DNA from: Ruminiclostridium papyrosolvens C7
GTDB lineage: Bacteria > Bacillota > Clostridia > Acetivibrionales > DSM-1351
Length of the DNA stretch: 64,000 nucleotides
Assembly (NCBI RefSeq): GCF_000421965.1
Contig: NZ_ATAY01000094.1
Span: 123,918 to 187,917, forward strand
Direction: 5' to 3'
A model generated the notes under the pieces. That model did not search any database. It was not told the origin of the DNA and saw only the letters and a program-made list of their open reading frames with translations. Positions 55,807 to 64,000 of the stretch are shown one piece after another (within the stretch, counting starts at the first letter, position 1; every line of letters starts with the position of its first letter). Made by a program: the position numbers and the translations under genes.

Positions 55807-57270
55807 TTATATCCCATATCTCTTTCCTGCTTCAAGAAAACCTGTACCAAAGACTATTAAAAGCGGTATAACCGGCATATGGTATCTGGATTGAACCTCC
55901 AGAAACGTGTATGAGAGCAGCAGTCCTCCAAATATCATTAATATAATCAGTGAATCATACCGCTTCTCTTTTAGAGTGTAAAAGCAAGTACACACAGCCA
56001 TAAGAATAATTAGAATGTAAAATATCTGAGATACAGCATAGAATATCCTTGGATGTGACTTAACCGTATTTTCAGCTTTGGAATCCTGCGAGGATATGGT
56101 GCTCCAGTAATACCCGTAATTTTCATTTCCCCATTGTATTTCAAATTTTCTAAGTGCAAGTCTTGCAAAACCAACAGGGTCGTTTTTTATTCTGCTAAAG
56201 GCTATGTCCTTGGCTTCCTTCTGAACCTTTTCAAAATCAAAGTTGTTCTTTTCGATTAATGAAAAATCCTCATTGTTAAACATCCCATCAGCTTTACTGT
56301 TTGTCCCGATCATCAGATTAAAGCCTGAATCCGATTTAGTAATGTCAACGCCTGTTGCCTTCTGTATTGGCAAATTTATAAGGTTAACAACTGCAAAATA
56401 TACTGCTATAAAAAGCACTATTGATTTAATACCCAATACTAAACTGGTAAAGTTATCAGCTCTGTAGCGTTTGTACAAAAGTATGAACACTGCAAAAACA
56501 GGCAGCATAATCATTGCCATCGGTCTGATAAGCTGAGCTAAAGCCGTAATAAAACCTGCTCCCAGCAGCATAAGGTTTCCATTCCAGAATCCATGATTTT
56601 TGTAAGTATATTTCTTAATAAAATAAAGTGTCAGCAGTACCGCTCCAGTAAAAAGCACTAAAAATACATGCTCGGAGGCAATAACGGAGCTATACATAAT
56701 TTGTGCCGGCCACAAGGCACATAGCAATGAAGCCACTCTTCCTGCCCTTTCACCGTAAAGCATTTTACCACCTGCATAGATAATAAATACAAGTGCCAAT
56801 GAAAGTAGAATATTAAAAATTTTTATTGTCCATAAACCTGAACCGAAAATCGAAAAAAGTCCGGCTAATATCATTCCAAAACCGATTTTAAAAGGAAACA
56901 CTGCATAGAAATCTGCGAATCCTTTGAAATCTCCCTGACTAGCATTAATCCCATAGTTGTATAAGTGCAAAAAGTCTGAAAACGGCTGAGTCTGAATATA
57001 CCAATTCCATATCAAACGCGGGACTACAGCAGCCAAGACCAGCAGTATTACGAAAACTGCCTTATTTATCTTTGACAGAATATTCAGCCTATAAATTGCG
57101 AATAAGCCCACACCTGCACCTATAAAGTATAAAATGCCGGCAATAAAAGGCAGTTTCAGCGCCGAAGGCCCTGTTTTAAAAGCGGCAATCAAAGCTACTG
57201 CTGCCAGGAGTACAATAGCACCAAATACTATAATATAAAATATAATGTCCTTGATTTTTGTTTTTTTCAA
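55807..57270 (-). CDS. GT39/ArnT-like membrane glycosyltransferase
   Basis: 487 aa from a TTG at 57268-57270, seven bases after GAGGAG. About 11 hydrophobic segments. The periplasmic loop and conserved features (PRLIWNWYIQTQPFSDFLHL, LCALWPAQIMYSS, YHMPVIPLLIVFG) match the dolichyl-phosphate-mannose protein mannosyltransferase superfamily (PMT/GT39). It probably transfers sugar from a lipid carrier outside the membrane. Target unknown. Monocistronic. Confidence 0.85.
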   Translation of the reverse strand: MKKTKIKDIIFYIIVFGAIVLLAAVALIAAFKTGPSALKLPFIAGILYFIGAGVGLFAIYRLNILSKINKAVFVILLVLAAVVPRLIWNWYIQTQPFSDFLHLYNYGINASQGDFKGFADFYAVFPFKIGFGMILAGLFSIFGSGLWTIKIFNILLSLALVFIIYAGGKMLYGERAGRVASLLCALWPAQIMYSSVIASEHVFLVLFTGAVLLTLYFIKKYTYKNHGFWNGNLMLLGAGFITALAQLIRPMAMIMLPVFAVFILLYKRYRADNFTSLVLGIKSIVLFIAVYFAVVNLINLPIQKATGVDITKSDSGFNLMIGTNSKADGMFNNEDFSLIEKNNFDFEKVQKEAKDIAFSRIKNDPVGFARLALRKFEIQWGNENYGYYWSTISSQDSKAENTVKSHPRIFYAVSQIFYILIILMAVCTCFYTLKEKRYDSLIILMIFGGLLLSYTFLEVQSRYHMPVIPLLIVFGTGFLEAGKRYGI

Positions 57271-57415
57271 AACATCACTCCTCTTATTAAAATATTCCAA
57301 ATATTAAGAATACAATTTATTTTAACATAACCGGGTAAATAATACCTTATAATTTGATTTTCATATATTCATATGGTAAGCTAAAGCTTATTATTTATTT
57401 TTGAGAGGTAAGCTT

Positions 57416-58252
57416 ATGCGAACACAGAATATATACAAAAATTATGAACCGGCCGTTACTGATGCAAACAAAGATTTCAAATGCGGCTACTGGTTTGTTT
57501 TTTGTTTAAATAAACTGTTGATTAAAAATGAAGAAAATGGAGCAAAAATTCCGGTTTACAGTGAATTAGCAGAACTTGGCCAAGCATTAACTGCCCCGTT
57601 GTATCTAGGGAAATTTTACGGTCAGCCTGCATATTGCATCGGGATTGCCGACAACACACAAGCTCCATCGCGAATGTCTTTTGTAGATTTGAGATCAACC
57701 TTCGGAGTACTGGATGAGGACTCTTTTTTGCTGGCAAGTAAGGCTGTACAAGTGGTGGCTTGGGAGCAAACCCACCGTTTTTGCGGGAAATGCGGTTCTT
57801 TAACACAAGACCTTTCCGGCGAGCGTGCAAAGGTTTGTCCTGAATGTGGTTTTATAAGTTATCCCAGAATATGTCCCGCAGTAATTACCGCAGTTTTTAA
57901 AGAAAATAAGATATTGCTGGCCCACGCGCGCTCCTTTAAAGGTGATATACACAGCCTTGTAGCCGGTTTTGTAGAGGCTGGTGAAACACTGGAGGAAGCT
58001 GTTGAAAGGGAAATAATGGAGGAAATCGGTATAAAGGTTAAAGATATAAAGTATTGGGGCAGCCAGCCATGGCCTTATCCAAACTCACTAATGCTTGGCT
58101 TTACAGCAGAGTACGAAAGTGGAGAAATAAACGTTGATGGAGTTGAAATTTCTCACGCTGAATGGTACGACGTTGAAACCCTTCCGGAACTGCCGCCCAA
58201 GGTCAGTATTGCCAGAAAAATAATAGATTGGTACTCTCAAGGACATTCCTGA
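57416..58252 (+). CDS. nudC: NAD+ diphosphatase (NudC-like Nudix hydrolase)
   Basis: 278 aa from ATG 57416 after GAGAGGT. The Cys4 zinc ribbon (FCGKCGSL, VCPECGFIS), Nudix box GFVEAGETLEEAVEREIMEE and NudC-specific SQPWPYPNSLM are present. It cleaves NADH/NAD+, and in known NudC proteins also removes the NAD cap of RNA. Monocistronic. Confidence 0.94.
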   Translation: MRTQNIYKNYEPAVTDANKDFKCGYWFVFCLNKLLIKNEENGAKIPVYSELAELGQALTAPLYLGKFYGQPAYCIGIADNTQAPSRMSFVDLRSTFGVLDEDSFLLASKAVQVVAWEQTHRFCGKCGSLTQDLSGERAKVCPECGFISYPRICPAVITAVFKENKILLAHARSFKGDIHSLVAGFVEAGETLEEAVEREIMEEIGIKVKDIKYWGSQPWPYPNSLMLGFTAEYESGEINVDGVEISHAEWYDVETLPELPPKVSIARKIIDWYSQGHS

Positions 58253-58273
58253 GGATAAATTTATATATAATGA

Positions 58274-58317
58274 AAAATGACTGCCAGCCCGTATATTACA
58301 GGGTTGGCAGCCATTTT
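58274..58317. terminator. Bidirectional terminator between nudC and hsp20 genes
   Basis: AATGACTGCCAGCCC pairs with GGGTTGGCAGCCATT, with A-rich and T-rich flanks. Placed between convergent genes. Confidence 0.82.
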
Positions 58318-58324
58318 TAGGTTT

Positions 58325-58762
58325 TTACTGAATCTCTATTCTGTTATTAACCTTTTTCGTTTCACTTTTTGGAAGAACAATTGTGAGAATTCCATTTTCA
58401 TACTTTGCTGAAACATCCTCGTTTTTAACATTTTCAACATAGAAGCTTCTGCTGAAGGAGCCATATCTTCTTTCTTTTCTTATATAGTTGTCTCGCTCTT
58501 CCTTTGACTCTTGGTTCTGCTCAACTGCGATAGTAAGTGTGTCATCTCTCAAATCCAGCTTAATTTCTTCCTTTGCAACACCCGGAATTTCAGCCTCTAC
58601 AATAAATTCCTTTTCATTTTCCTTAATGTCTGCTCTTATTGGGTTTCCGCCTGTAAATCCTAAAAAAGAATCATTGAAAAAACTATTGAACATATTTTCA
58701 ATATCCAACAGGCTTCCTCTCTCCTGCACTTTGTTGTTTCTGAATGGTACTATTCCAAACAT
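58325..58762 (-). CDS. Hsp20/alpha-crystallin small heat-shock protein
   Basis: 145 aa, full length for bacterial Hsp20. The alpha-crystallin domain runs at about 45-140 (EKEFIVEAEIPGVAKEEIKL), with the end motif KYENGILTIVLPKSE and a short C-terminal IEIQ. It binds unfolding proteins without ATP. Two CtsR-like operators flank its promoter. Confidence 0.94.
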   Translation of the reverse strand: MFGIVPFRNNKVQERGSLLDIENMFNSFFNDSFLGFTGGNPIRADIKENEKEFIVEAEIPGVAKEEIKLDLRDDTLTIAVEQNQESKEERDNYIRKERRYGSFSRSFYVENVKNEDVSAKYENGILTIVLPKSETKKVNNRIEIQ

Positions 58763-58806
58763 ACAAACACCTCCAAATGATTTTAATTTATTTGATTTAA
58801 TTTGAT

Positions 58807-58887
58807 TTTGACTTTCCTTGACCTTATGATTTTATTTTACCCGTATCTTTTTGATCTTTCAATGTCATAATTTGACTTTCTCTGACT
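58807..58887 (-). promoter_or_regulatory. hsp20 promoter flanked by two CtsR-like heptad-repeat sites
   Basis: On the minus strand GGTCAAGGAAAGTCAAA (58807-58823) and AGTCAGAGAAAGTCAAA (58871-58887) both resemble the CtsR operator (A/GGTCAAA-N3-A/GGTCAAA), with one change each. Between them TTGAAA (58857-58862) and TAAAAT (58834-58839) form a 17-base-spaced promoter. This predicts heat-inducible derepression. No ctsR gene is in the window. Confidence 0.72.
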
Positions 58888-58933
58888 TTGGTGCATAACA
58901 AAATGCAATTAAACTTAAATATATTCTGAATCC

Positions 58934-60505
58934 TTATTCTTTCTTAAAATTTCTCACTTTTTTACTTTTAATTCCCAACAACTGCAATATTTCACGCCAG
59001 TCAATTGCACCAACTAAAGCCATTAGGAAAACAGCTATTACAATATATGCACACACTGCAAATAATGTTTGCCATGCTACTGAAAGGTTCATGAAATTAA
59101 AGAAGCTATATATATATTTGCTGGATAAAACAAGAACTACAGTTACACTCGCGGGCAGCACTACCCACTTTCTTAAATCAATCATCATTCCGGTATTTTT
59201 GGTTATTATTATGAAATTAAGAATACAGAATATGAAATAGCTGATTATTATACCAAAAACATATGCGGGTATCCCATAAACAGGTATCAGATAGTATACA
59301 CAGAGTATACGGATAACAGAACCTATTATAGAATTTGTTAGTAAAAGGCCCTGCTTCCCCAGCCCGTTCATGATTCCGGTAAGTATCTGTTGGAGATAAA
59401 TGAATATGCATGTAAAGGACAATAAAAACATTGTGCTTCCGACGTTCTGCCCGGGATATACCATGTTTGATATTTTGCTTGGATAGCAGGCAAATAGTGC
59501 CATAAATACAAACCCAACCACCATCGTAATTTGAATTGATTTTGATATTCTGAAATTAACCCTGCTGTAATTCTTTAGTGACATAGATTCAGAAATTGCA
59601 GGAACAAGAGTAGTTGCAAGTGATGTTGTTACCAATGCTGGAAAAAAAATCAGTGGCATTGCCATCCCTGCCAATTTTCCATATTCCTCCATGCACTGTA
59701 TGTAATTCAGTCCTCCAACAAGAAGTCTTCTTGGAATCAGAATTACTTCTATGGCCTGCATTACGGACATTATAAACCTGTTAAAGGAGATGGGTACTGA
59801 ACAGTTCAGAATGGATTTTACCAGTTCTCTTTTTCTGGTACGGCCTTTATTATTTTTTATAATAGTATGAGGATATTTCTTATATCGGTAATAAATTGCC
59901 AGAACAAATAAATTGGACATTTCCCCCAAAGCCATACCCAATGTAGCCAAAGCACATGCATATTCGAGACCTGCTTTTAAAAACTGTGAGGCAAATATCA
60001 ATACTATACCTATTTTAACAAGCTGTTCAACTATCTGGGATATGGCTGTAGGCGTCACTTCCTGAATTCCATAAAAATAGCCCTTGTAGGCTGAAGCTGC
60101 TGCTATAAAAGGTATACACGGCAGCAATATCCATACTGAGAAATATGTTCTACTGTCTTTTAATAAAATGTTTACTATAAAATCAATATTAAAATACAGT
60201 ACTATTGATACAAATATACTTGTAACAAAAACTGCAAACAATCCTACCTTGGATATTCTTTTTATGTTAACAGCATTCCCTTTTGCAAGTTCTTCAGCAA
60301 CCATCTTTGAAACTGCAATAGAAACACCTGAAGTTAATGTCAGAATTATCAAAGTGTAAAGCGGTACAATAAGTTGATACACGCCCATTCCCTCAGCACC
60401 GATAAGGTTTGACAGATATATTCTGTAAACAAAACCGATTATTCTTGTTACCAAGCCCGCGGCCATCAAAATAATTGCACCTGTTATAAAGGTTTTTTTG
60501 GTCAT
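58934..60505 (-). CDS. SpoVB-like lipid II/oligosaccharide flippase (MOP superfamily)
   Basis: 523 aa with about 14 membrane segments. MTKKTFITGAIILMAAGLVTR and GVYQLIVPLYTLIILTLTSG are close in style to SpoVB/YtgP-type MOP exporters. Members flip lipid-linked precursors for cortex or cell-wall polymers. Start ATG preceded by a poor ribosome site. Monocistronic. Confidence 0.88.
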   Translation of the reverse strand: MTKKTFITGAIILMAAGLVTRIIGFVYRIYLSNLIGAEGMGVYQLIVPLYTLIILTLTSGVSIAVSKMVAEELAKGNAVNIKRISKVGLFAVFVTSIFVSIVLYFNIDFIVNILLKDSRTYFSVWILLPCIPFIAAASAYKGYFYGIQEVTPTAISQIVEQLVKIGIVLIFASQFLKAGLEYACALATLGMALGEMSNLFVLAIYYRYKKYPHTIIKNNKGRTRKRELVKSILNCSVPISFNRFIMSVMQAIEVILIPRRLLVGGLNYIQCMEEYGKLAGMAMPLIFFPALVTTSLATTLVPAISESMSLKNYSRVNFRISKSIQITMVVGFVFMALFACYPSKISNMVYPGQNVGSTMFLLSFTCIFIYLQQILTGIMNGLGKQGLLLTNSIIGSVIRILCVYYLIPVYGIPAYVFGIIISYFIFCILNFIIITKNTGMMIDLRKWVVLPASVTVVLVLSSKYIYSFFNFMNLSVAWQTLFAVCAYIVIAVFLMALVGAIDWREILQLLGIKSKKVRNFKKE

Positions 60506-60884
60506 GTGTACCTCAGTATTTTTAATCTTAAACTATAATATTGAGGTTGTTAACCTTTTATGACTCTAGGTTTCCAGCTGCATGGCATTTATTTCAGGTT
60601 GATACTCGTGACCAGGTCATTTATAATAACCACATCAGCTGCTAACACACTACCCATTGGGTACAAGCAGTCTACAGCTTATATAGGCAGACAGGCCTTT
60701 GGCCTTAAACTTAATCCAGAGAACACATTGTTCGTCACTAAACAGATCAAGTTTTTTGAACATTTATTTAATTTAATAACAGTCATTTAGATATAGAGAA
60801 AGACGATGACAGGGATAAAAATAACCCCGGGTTTCATTTGCCTTATTTTTTTATGCTTTGGAACAGGGGTAAATGGAGGTCAAT
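60506..60884. other. Intergenic region between divergent spoVB-like and NlpC/P60 genes
   Basis: 380 bases with no convincing gene. A 76-codon plus-strand frame (60560-60790) has no ribosome site and random composition. The last 100 bases before the peptidase gene hold GC-richer patches (CCCCGGG, CAGGGGTAAATGGAGG). I cannot fit a known riboswitch. Confidence 0.5.
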
Positions 60885-61667
60885 ATGATTAATCTTAATA
60901 GAAGGTTTGTATCAGGCGTTATAGCTTTGTCTTTATGTGCAGTTACAGCTGTACCTATTTACAATCTTGCAGCAGTAAAAAGCGAGAAAATTGTTTTTCC
61001 AAAAACAGATTCATACATGTCTGATACGGAGAAGGCAGTAAAATCAGAACGTCATTCGTTATATAACAATATAAACTACTCGGCGGCGACAGCGCCTAGT
61101 CCAGAACTGATACAAGCGGTAACTAAAGCCGCACCGGCAAAAGAAACCGCAAGTTCTGTAAAAAAGACAACTGCAAGTAAGGCTAAAACAGCAAAAACAT
61201 CTACAGTAAAAAAAGCAACTGCTTCACCGACCAAAAGAAAAACCGCCGCAAAACCGGCTACAAGCAGAAGTTATGCAAGTACAGCTCCTGCAACAACTTC
61301 AAAGGCAGCTGCAATAATATCTACTGCAAAGAAATATATCGGAGTACCGTATGTATGGGGTGGTACAACTCCAAGTGGGTTTGACTGTTCCGGTTATACT
61401 AAATACGTTTTTGCAAAACACGGAATTAGTCTTCCTAGAACAGCCGCAGAGCAATACAATGTTGGTTCATATGTTTCTAAGGCAAATCTGAGAGCCGGAG
61501 ATTTAGTCTTCTTTACAACGTATAAGGCGGGTCCGTCTCACTTGGGTATTTATCTTGGAAATGGAAGTTTTATTCATGCAAGTTCTTCAAAGGGAGTTAT
61601 TATCTCCAGCCTTAGCAACAGCTATTTTGCAGAAAGATATATAGGGGCAAGAAGGGTAATAGGATAA
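60885..61667 (+). CDS. Secreted NlpC/P60 cell-wall peptidase
   Basis: 260 aa from ATG 60885 after TGGAGG. The signal segment is about 8-28. A Lys/Ala/Thr-rich linker (about 80-145, TASKAKTAKTSTVKKA) follows, then the NlpC/P60 domain with catalytic Cys in SGFDCSGYTKYVF, His in SHLGIYLG and third residue His in SFIHASS. It cleaves gamma-D-Glu-diamino acid links in peptidoglycan. The basic linker may bind wall polymers. A terminator follows. Confidence 0.93.
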   Translation: MINLNRRFVSGVIALSLCAVTAVPIYNLAAVKSEKIVFPKTDSYMSDTEKAVKSERHSLYNNINYSAATAPSPELIQAVTKAAPAKETASSVKKTTASKAKTAKTSTVKKATASPTKRKTAAKPATSRSYASTAPATTSKAAAIISTAKKYIGVPYVWGGTTPSGFDCSGYTKYVFAKHGISLPRTAAEQYNVGSYVSKANLRAGDLVFFTTYKAGPSHLGIYLGNGSFIHASSSKGVIISSLSNSYFAERYIGARRVIG

Positions 61668-61697
61668 CATCATTTGTGTTACAGAAATTTTACAAAG

Positions 61698-61724
61698 AGG
61701 TTGCAGATAACTGCAGCCTTTTTT
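61698..61724 (+). terminator. Terminator after the NlpC/P60 gene
   Basis: AGGTTGCAG pairs with CTGCAGCCT (one G-U) and is followed by TTTTTT. Confidence 0.8.
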
Positions 61725-61775
61725 GTTGTTCTTATGGTAGAATGATAATATGTCGCTTTTACTGGAGGATTGCAT

Positions 61776-62528
61776 ATGAAAATGGATAAACTGATTGAAA
61801 AATTAAGCCGTAGACTTAGTCATAAAAATCTAATAACTATGATAGTTATCCTTTCAGTATCCATAATTGCATTCTTAGGGGTTATTTTCAGAAACGATAT
61901 CACGTTACCTCTCAGTAATCTCACATCCCCCGTTGAAGATTCCAATGCCGCTTCCATGCCTCCTTTGGTGGTAATAGACCCCGGACATGGAGGTAGCGAA
62001 CCCGGAGCAGGCAGCGGTCAAATTAACGAAAAAGACATTACTCTGGCTATTTCATTGGAAGTAGAAAAAATCCTCAATGAAAAACATATTGACAATATAC
62101 TTACCAGAAGGGATGATACTGCTGTAAGTCTGGAAGACAGAACAAAGCTTGCCAACGAAAAAAAATGTTCACTGTTTATAAGTATACATAATAATTCTTT
62201 TACTGACCCGGCATCCCACGGGATACTTACAACATATAACCCATATTCACCTACAGGTGAGAGTAACGCAGAAATCATGCAATCAAAGCTTAAAACCCTT
62301 GGCATGTTTAACAGAAAAATCGTTCCTCGCCCGAATTTGTATGTTCTGCGTCGAACCGAAATGCCGTCACTGCTTCTGGAAATAGGTTTTATTTCTAATA
62401 AGAATGATTTAAAGCTCTTAACCTCTTCCGATTTCCAGAAGAAATGTGCCGTACAAATTGTAAAGGGTATAGAAGAAATTCTGGAGACAAATGCTACTGC
62501 CTCATCAGAAAGCTCTTCAGAAGACTGA
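61776..62528 (+). CDS. N-acetylmuramoyl-L-alanine amidase (Amidase_3, CwlD-like)
   Basis: 250 aa from ATG 61776, seven bases after GGAGG. One N-terminal membrane segment (about 21-40). The zinc site is VIDPGHGG, Glu in INEKDITL, His in FISIHNNS and the catalytic Glu in LLLEIGFISN. Length and layout match CwlD, which prepares muramic lactam in spore cortex. Its 3' end overlaps the convergent dusB by 35 bases. Confidence 0.92.
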   Translation: MKMDKLIEKLSRRLSHKNLITMIVILSVSIIAFLGVIFRNDITLPLSNLTSPVEDSNAASMPPLVVIDPGHGGSEPGAGSGQINEKDITLAISLEVEKILNEKHIDNILTRRDDTAVSLEDRTKLANEKKCSLFISIHNNSFTDPASHGILTTYNPYSPTGESNAEIMQSKLKTLGMFNRKIVPRPNLYVLRRTEMPSLLLEIGFISNKNDLKLLTSSDFQKKCAVQIVKGIEEILETNATASSESSSED

Positions 62529-63456
62529 TAATTTCTTCTTTATCTGTCATTTGGAATATTTTTTGTTTTGTATATGCAGCATCCCTCATACCTTTTATAT
62601 ACCAGGCTATATGTGAACGCATTTCCAATATACCGGTTCTTTCACCTTTCAAGTCGATGAGCATATTCATATGCCTTATAATCGTTTCAATTTTTTCTTC
62701 AGGTGATGGGTCAGGAACTGTTGTTCCGTCTTCAAGAAACCTGACTATCTTTTTAAATATCCATGGGTTTCCCTGTGCGCCTCTTCCAACCATTATTGCA
62801 TCGCACCCTGTTTCTTCCAGAAGCTTTTGCGCTTCTTTGGGTCCGGTTACATCGCCGTTTCCAATTACAGGTATTGAAACTGCCTCTTTTACCTGTCTTA
62901 TAATGTCCCAGTCGGCTTTTCCGCTGTAGTACTGCTCCCTGGTTCTTCCGTGCACAGCAATGGCACTGGCCCCGTTTTTTTCAGCGATAAGTGCTATTTC
63001 AACCGCATTAATACGGCTGTCATCCCAGCCCTTTCTTATTTTTACGGTTACGGGCTTTTGGGTAGCAGATACAACCGCCCTGATTATTTCTGCAATCAGT
63101 TGGGGATTTTTCATCAACGCACTACCCTCGCCGTTCTTAGTTATTTTCGGAGCAGGACAGCCCATATTAATATCAATTATTGCCGCATCTGAAGCGTTCA
63201 GCTTCTCTGCAACCTCTGCCATGATTGTTGGATCAGAACCAAAAATCTGAACAGCTCCCGGCTTTTCTATCTCGTGCATCAATGTAAGCTTGTTGCTTTT
63301 ATCATCATCGTAGTGCATGCCTTTTGCACTTACCATCTCGGTATATACAAGACCACATTCCTGTTCCTTGCAAAGTACACGAAAAGGCATGTCTGTTACT
63401 CCGGCCATGGGAGCTAAAAATATATTGTTTTTTAATTCAACATTACCTATTTTCAA
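62494..63456 (-). CDS. dusB: tRNA-dihydrouridine synthase
   Basis: 320 aa. FMN-binding TIM barrel: NIFLAPMAGVTDMPFR, catalytic Cys in MGCPAPKITKNGEGSALM, and GNGDVTGPKEAQKLL, MVGRGAQGNPWIF. It reduces uridine in the tRNA D-loop. The last 11 codons lie opposite the amidase gene. Confidence 0.94.
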   Translation of the reverse strand: MKIGNVELKNNIFLAPMAGVTDMPFRVLCKEQECGLVYTEMVSAKGMHYDDDKSNKLTLMHEIEKPGAVQIFGSDPTIMAEVAEKLNASDAAIIDINMGCPAPKITKNGEGSALMKNPQLIAEIIRAVVSATQKPVTVKIRKGWDDSRINAVEIALIAEKNGASAIAVHGRTREQYYSGKADWDIIRQVKEAVSIPVIGNGDVTGPKEAQKLLEETGCDAIMVGRGAQGNPWIFKKIVRFLEDGTTVPDPSPEEKIETIIRHMNMLIDLKGERTGILEMRSHIAWYIKGMRDAAYTKQKIFQMTDKEEIISLLKSFLMRQ

Positions 63457-63968
63457 AAGTAGTAACCCTCATTCAATTTATTATTTATATAAGTATTATC
63501 TGTTGCAATCGCAATGATATTATAGCAATTTATGTGTTTCGGGTCAAAAGGACGTATTAATATTCATTAAGTTATGATAATTTTTAACCTTTTTGACATT
63601 TATTTATATGCAATGCAGTATCAGATGCTTTTGTAAAAAATCAGGTATAAAAAAGTTAATGTTAGTGTAAATGAGGTGCAATATTTTACAGCTATATGAA
63701 TTAAGTACAATAATTTACAACCCTAGTGCAATTTATTACAAAAAAGTTAAACGTATCTAGTAAATATGCACAATTTAATGGTAATTTTTAGAAATATATT
63801 GTATATTTTTACAAAGTAAAATATACTAAAAATATAATATTTTAGTATATATGTGCAATAATTTACAATATTGTTAATAGTGGAAAACACAATTTATTTG
63901 AAACAATGCAGATATTTTTTAATAGAGTGTCTGCTTTTGTTAATAAATAATTTAAAGGAGAGGTAAAA
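63457..63968. other. AT-rich region upstream of the right-edge gene
   Basis: About 510 bases without a coding frame. It holds the direct repeats at 63676-63868 and an 11-base perfect inverted repeat, ATATACTAAAA (63821-63831) with TTTTAGTATAT (63840-63850). It is probably a long regulatory or leader region for the gene at 63969. Confidence 0.55.
63676..63868 (+). repeat. Direct repeats of GTGCAATAWTTTACAA
   Basis: Four copies: 63676-63690, 63705-63720, 63726-63741 and 63853-63868. Degenerate ones lie near 63768 and 63800. The first three are spaced 29 and 21 bases, about two to three helical turns. This resembles a cooperative operator array. Confidence 0.6.
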
Positions 63969-64000
63969 ATGTTAAACAAAGCAAAAGGCAAGTTCAAAAA
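63969..64000 (+). CDS. N-terminal fragment of a gene cut by the window's right edge
   Basis: ATG at 63969 is preceded by AAAGGAGAGG. The ten visible codons start MLNKAKGKFK, a Lys-rich start that could be the n-region of a signal peptide. The family cannot be told. Confidence 0.6.
   Translation, partial: MLNKAKGKFK

Noticed and set aside
60560..60790. 76-codon plus-strand frame upstream of the NlpC/P60 gene
   Set aside because: No ribosome site, no recognisable motif, and composition like untranslated sequence.
60506..60884. Possible c-di-AMP (ydaO-type) riboswitch before the cell-wall peptidase gene
   Set aside because: Such riboswitches often precede NlpC/P60 genes, but I could not align the conserved segments; only scattered similarity (TCAGCTGCTAAC) is seen.
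63676..63868. CRISPR array or plasmid-type replication iterons
   Set aside because: Repeats are only 16 bases, irregularly spaced, without unique spacers of constant length, and no cas or rep gene is adjacent.

Overview
The window reads as chromosome of a low-GC, spore-forming, anaerobic Firmicute of the Clostridia, most likely a mesophilic Ruminiclostridium-type organism. The support is the AT-rich intergenes, strong GGAGG ribosome sites, spore genes (alpha/beta-type SASP, SPOCS-domain protein, SpoVB-like flippase, CwlD-like amidase), a carbon monoxide dehydrogenase-family protein, and the family content overall. The genus is an inference; no rRNA or other decisive marker is present.

Layout. 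1-3.6 kb holds small accessory genes: Gly/Tyr- and Gly/Cys-rich surface or spore proteins (one apparently decaying), a hemerythrin-like protein, a PadR/DUF2812 pair with its own operator-promoter, and a DinB-like protein. 3.7-12.7 kb is the most unusual block. It is a seven-gene minus-strand operon: free-standing acyl carrier protein, cobalamin-type radical SAM enzyme, free-standing amino-acid adenylation enzyme, two ABC-2 permeases, a protein of C39/BtrH-like architecture, and the ABC ATPase. A second homologue of the BtrH-like protein is transcribed divergently from its own promoter. I read this as a thiotemplated small-molecule pathway without condensation domains, coupled to its own exporter. 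A 7-codon reading frame with a perfect Shine-Dalgarno lies at the operon's end.

12.7-22.6 kb is core: five tRNAs (Val-Asp-Phe-Gly-Cys in transcription order), Hsp33, a cold-shock protein, a methyltransferase, a SASP, the ftsE-ftsX-EnvC-like peptidase-CtpA group, a CdaR-type regulator and an MFS transporter. 22.8-25.2 kb is a four-gene plus-strand island (GyrI-like fold, two DUF2589-type proteins, a GIY-YIG-like protein) with no assigned role. 25.3-36 kb holds an MsmX/UgpC-type ATPase and the arginine/carbamoyl-phosphate cluster argC-argB / argD-carA-carB-argF-GNAT, with ARG-box-like sites on both promoters. 36-44.3 kb holds a SPOCS-domain protein, a divergent CooS with a cupin partner, two inverted copies of a hairpin MITE around yitT and a TagA-family glycosyltransferase, and an extracytoplasmic FAD protein.

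44.3-48.6 kb is mazF-mazE-alr-nnr plus a coiled-coil protein. 48.7-60.5 kb is envelope biology: UDP-ManNAc-type dehydrogenase, glycosyltransferase, O-antigen-ligase-like protein, a PadR plus HAAS-FtsW pair, a GT39-like mannosyltransferase, NudC, an Hsp20 with CtsR-like operators, and SpoVB. 60.9-63.5 kb has an NlpC/P60 peptidase, a muramoyl amidase and dusB, followed by a 500-base AT-rich region with direct repeats ahead of a gene cut by the window's right edge.
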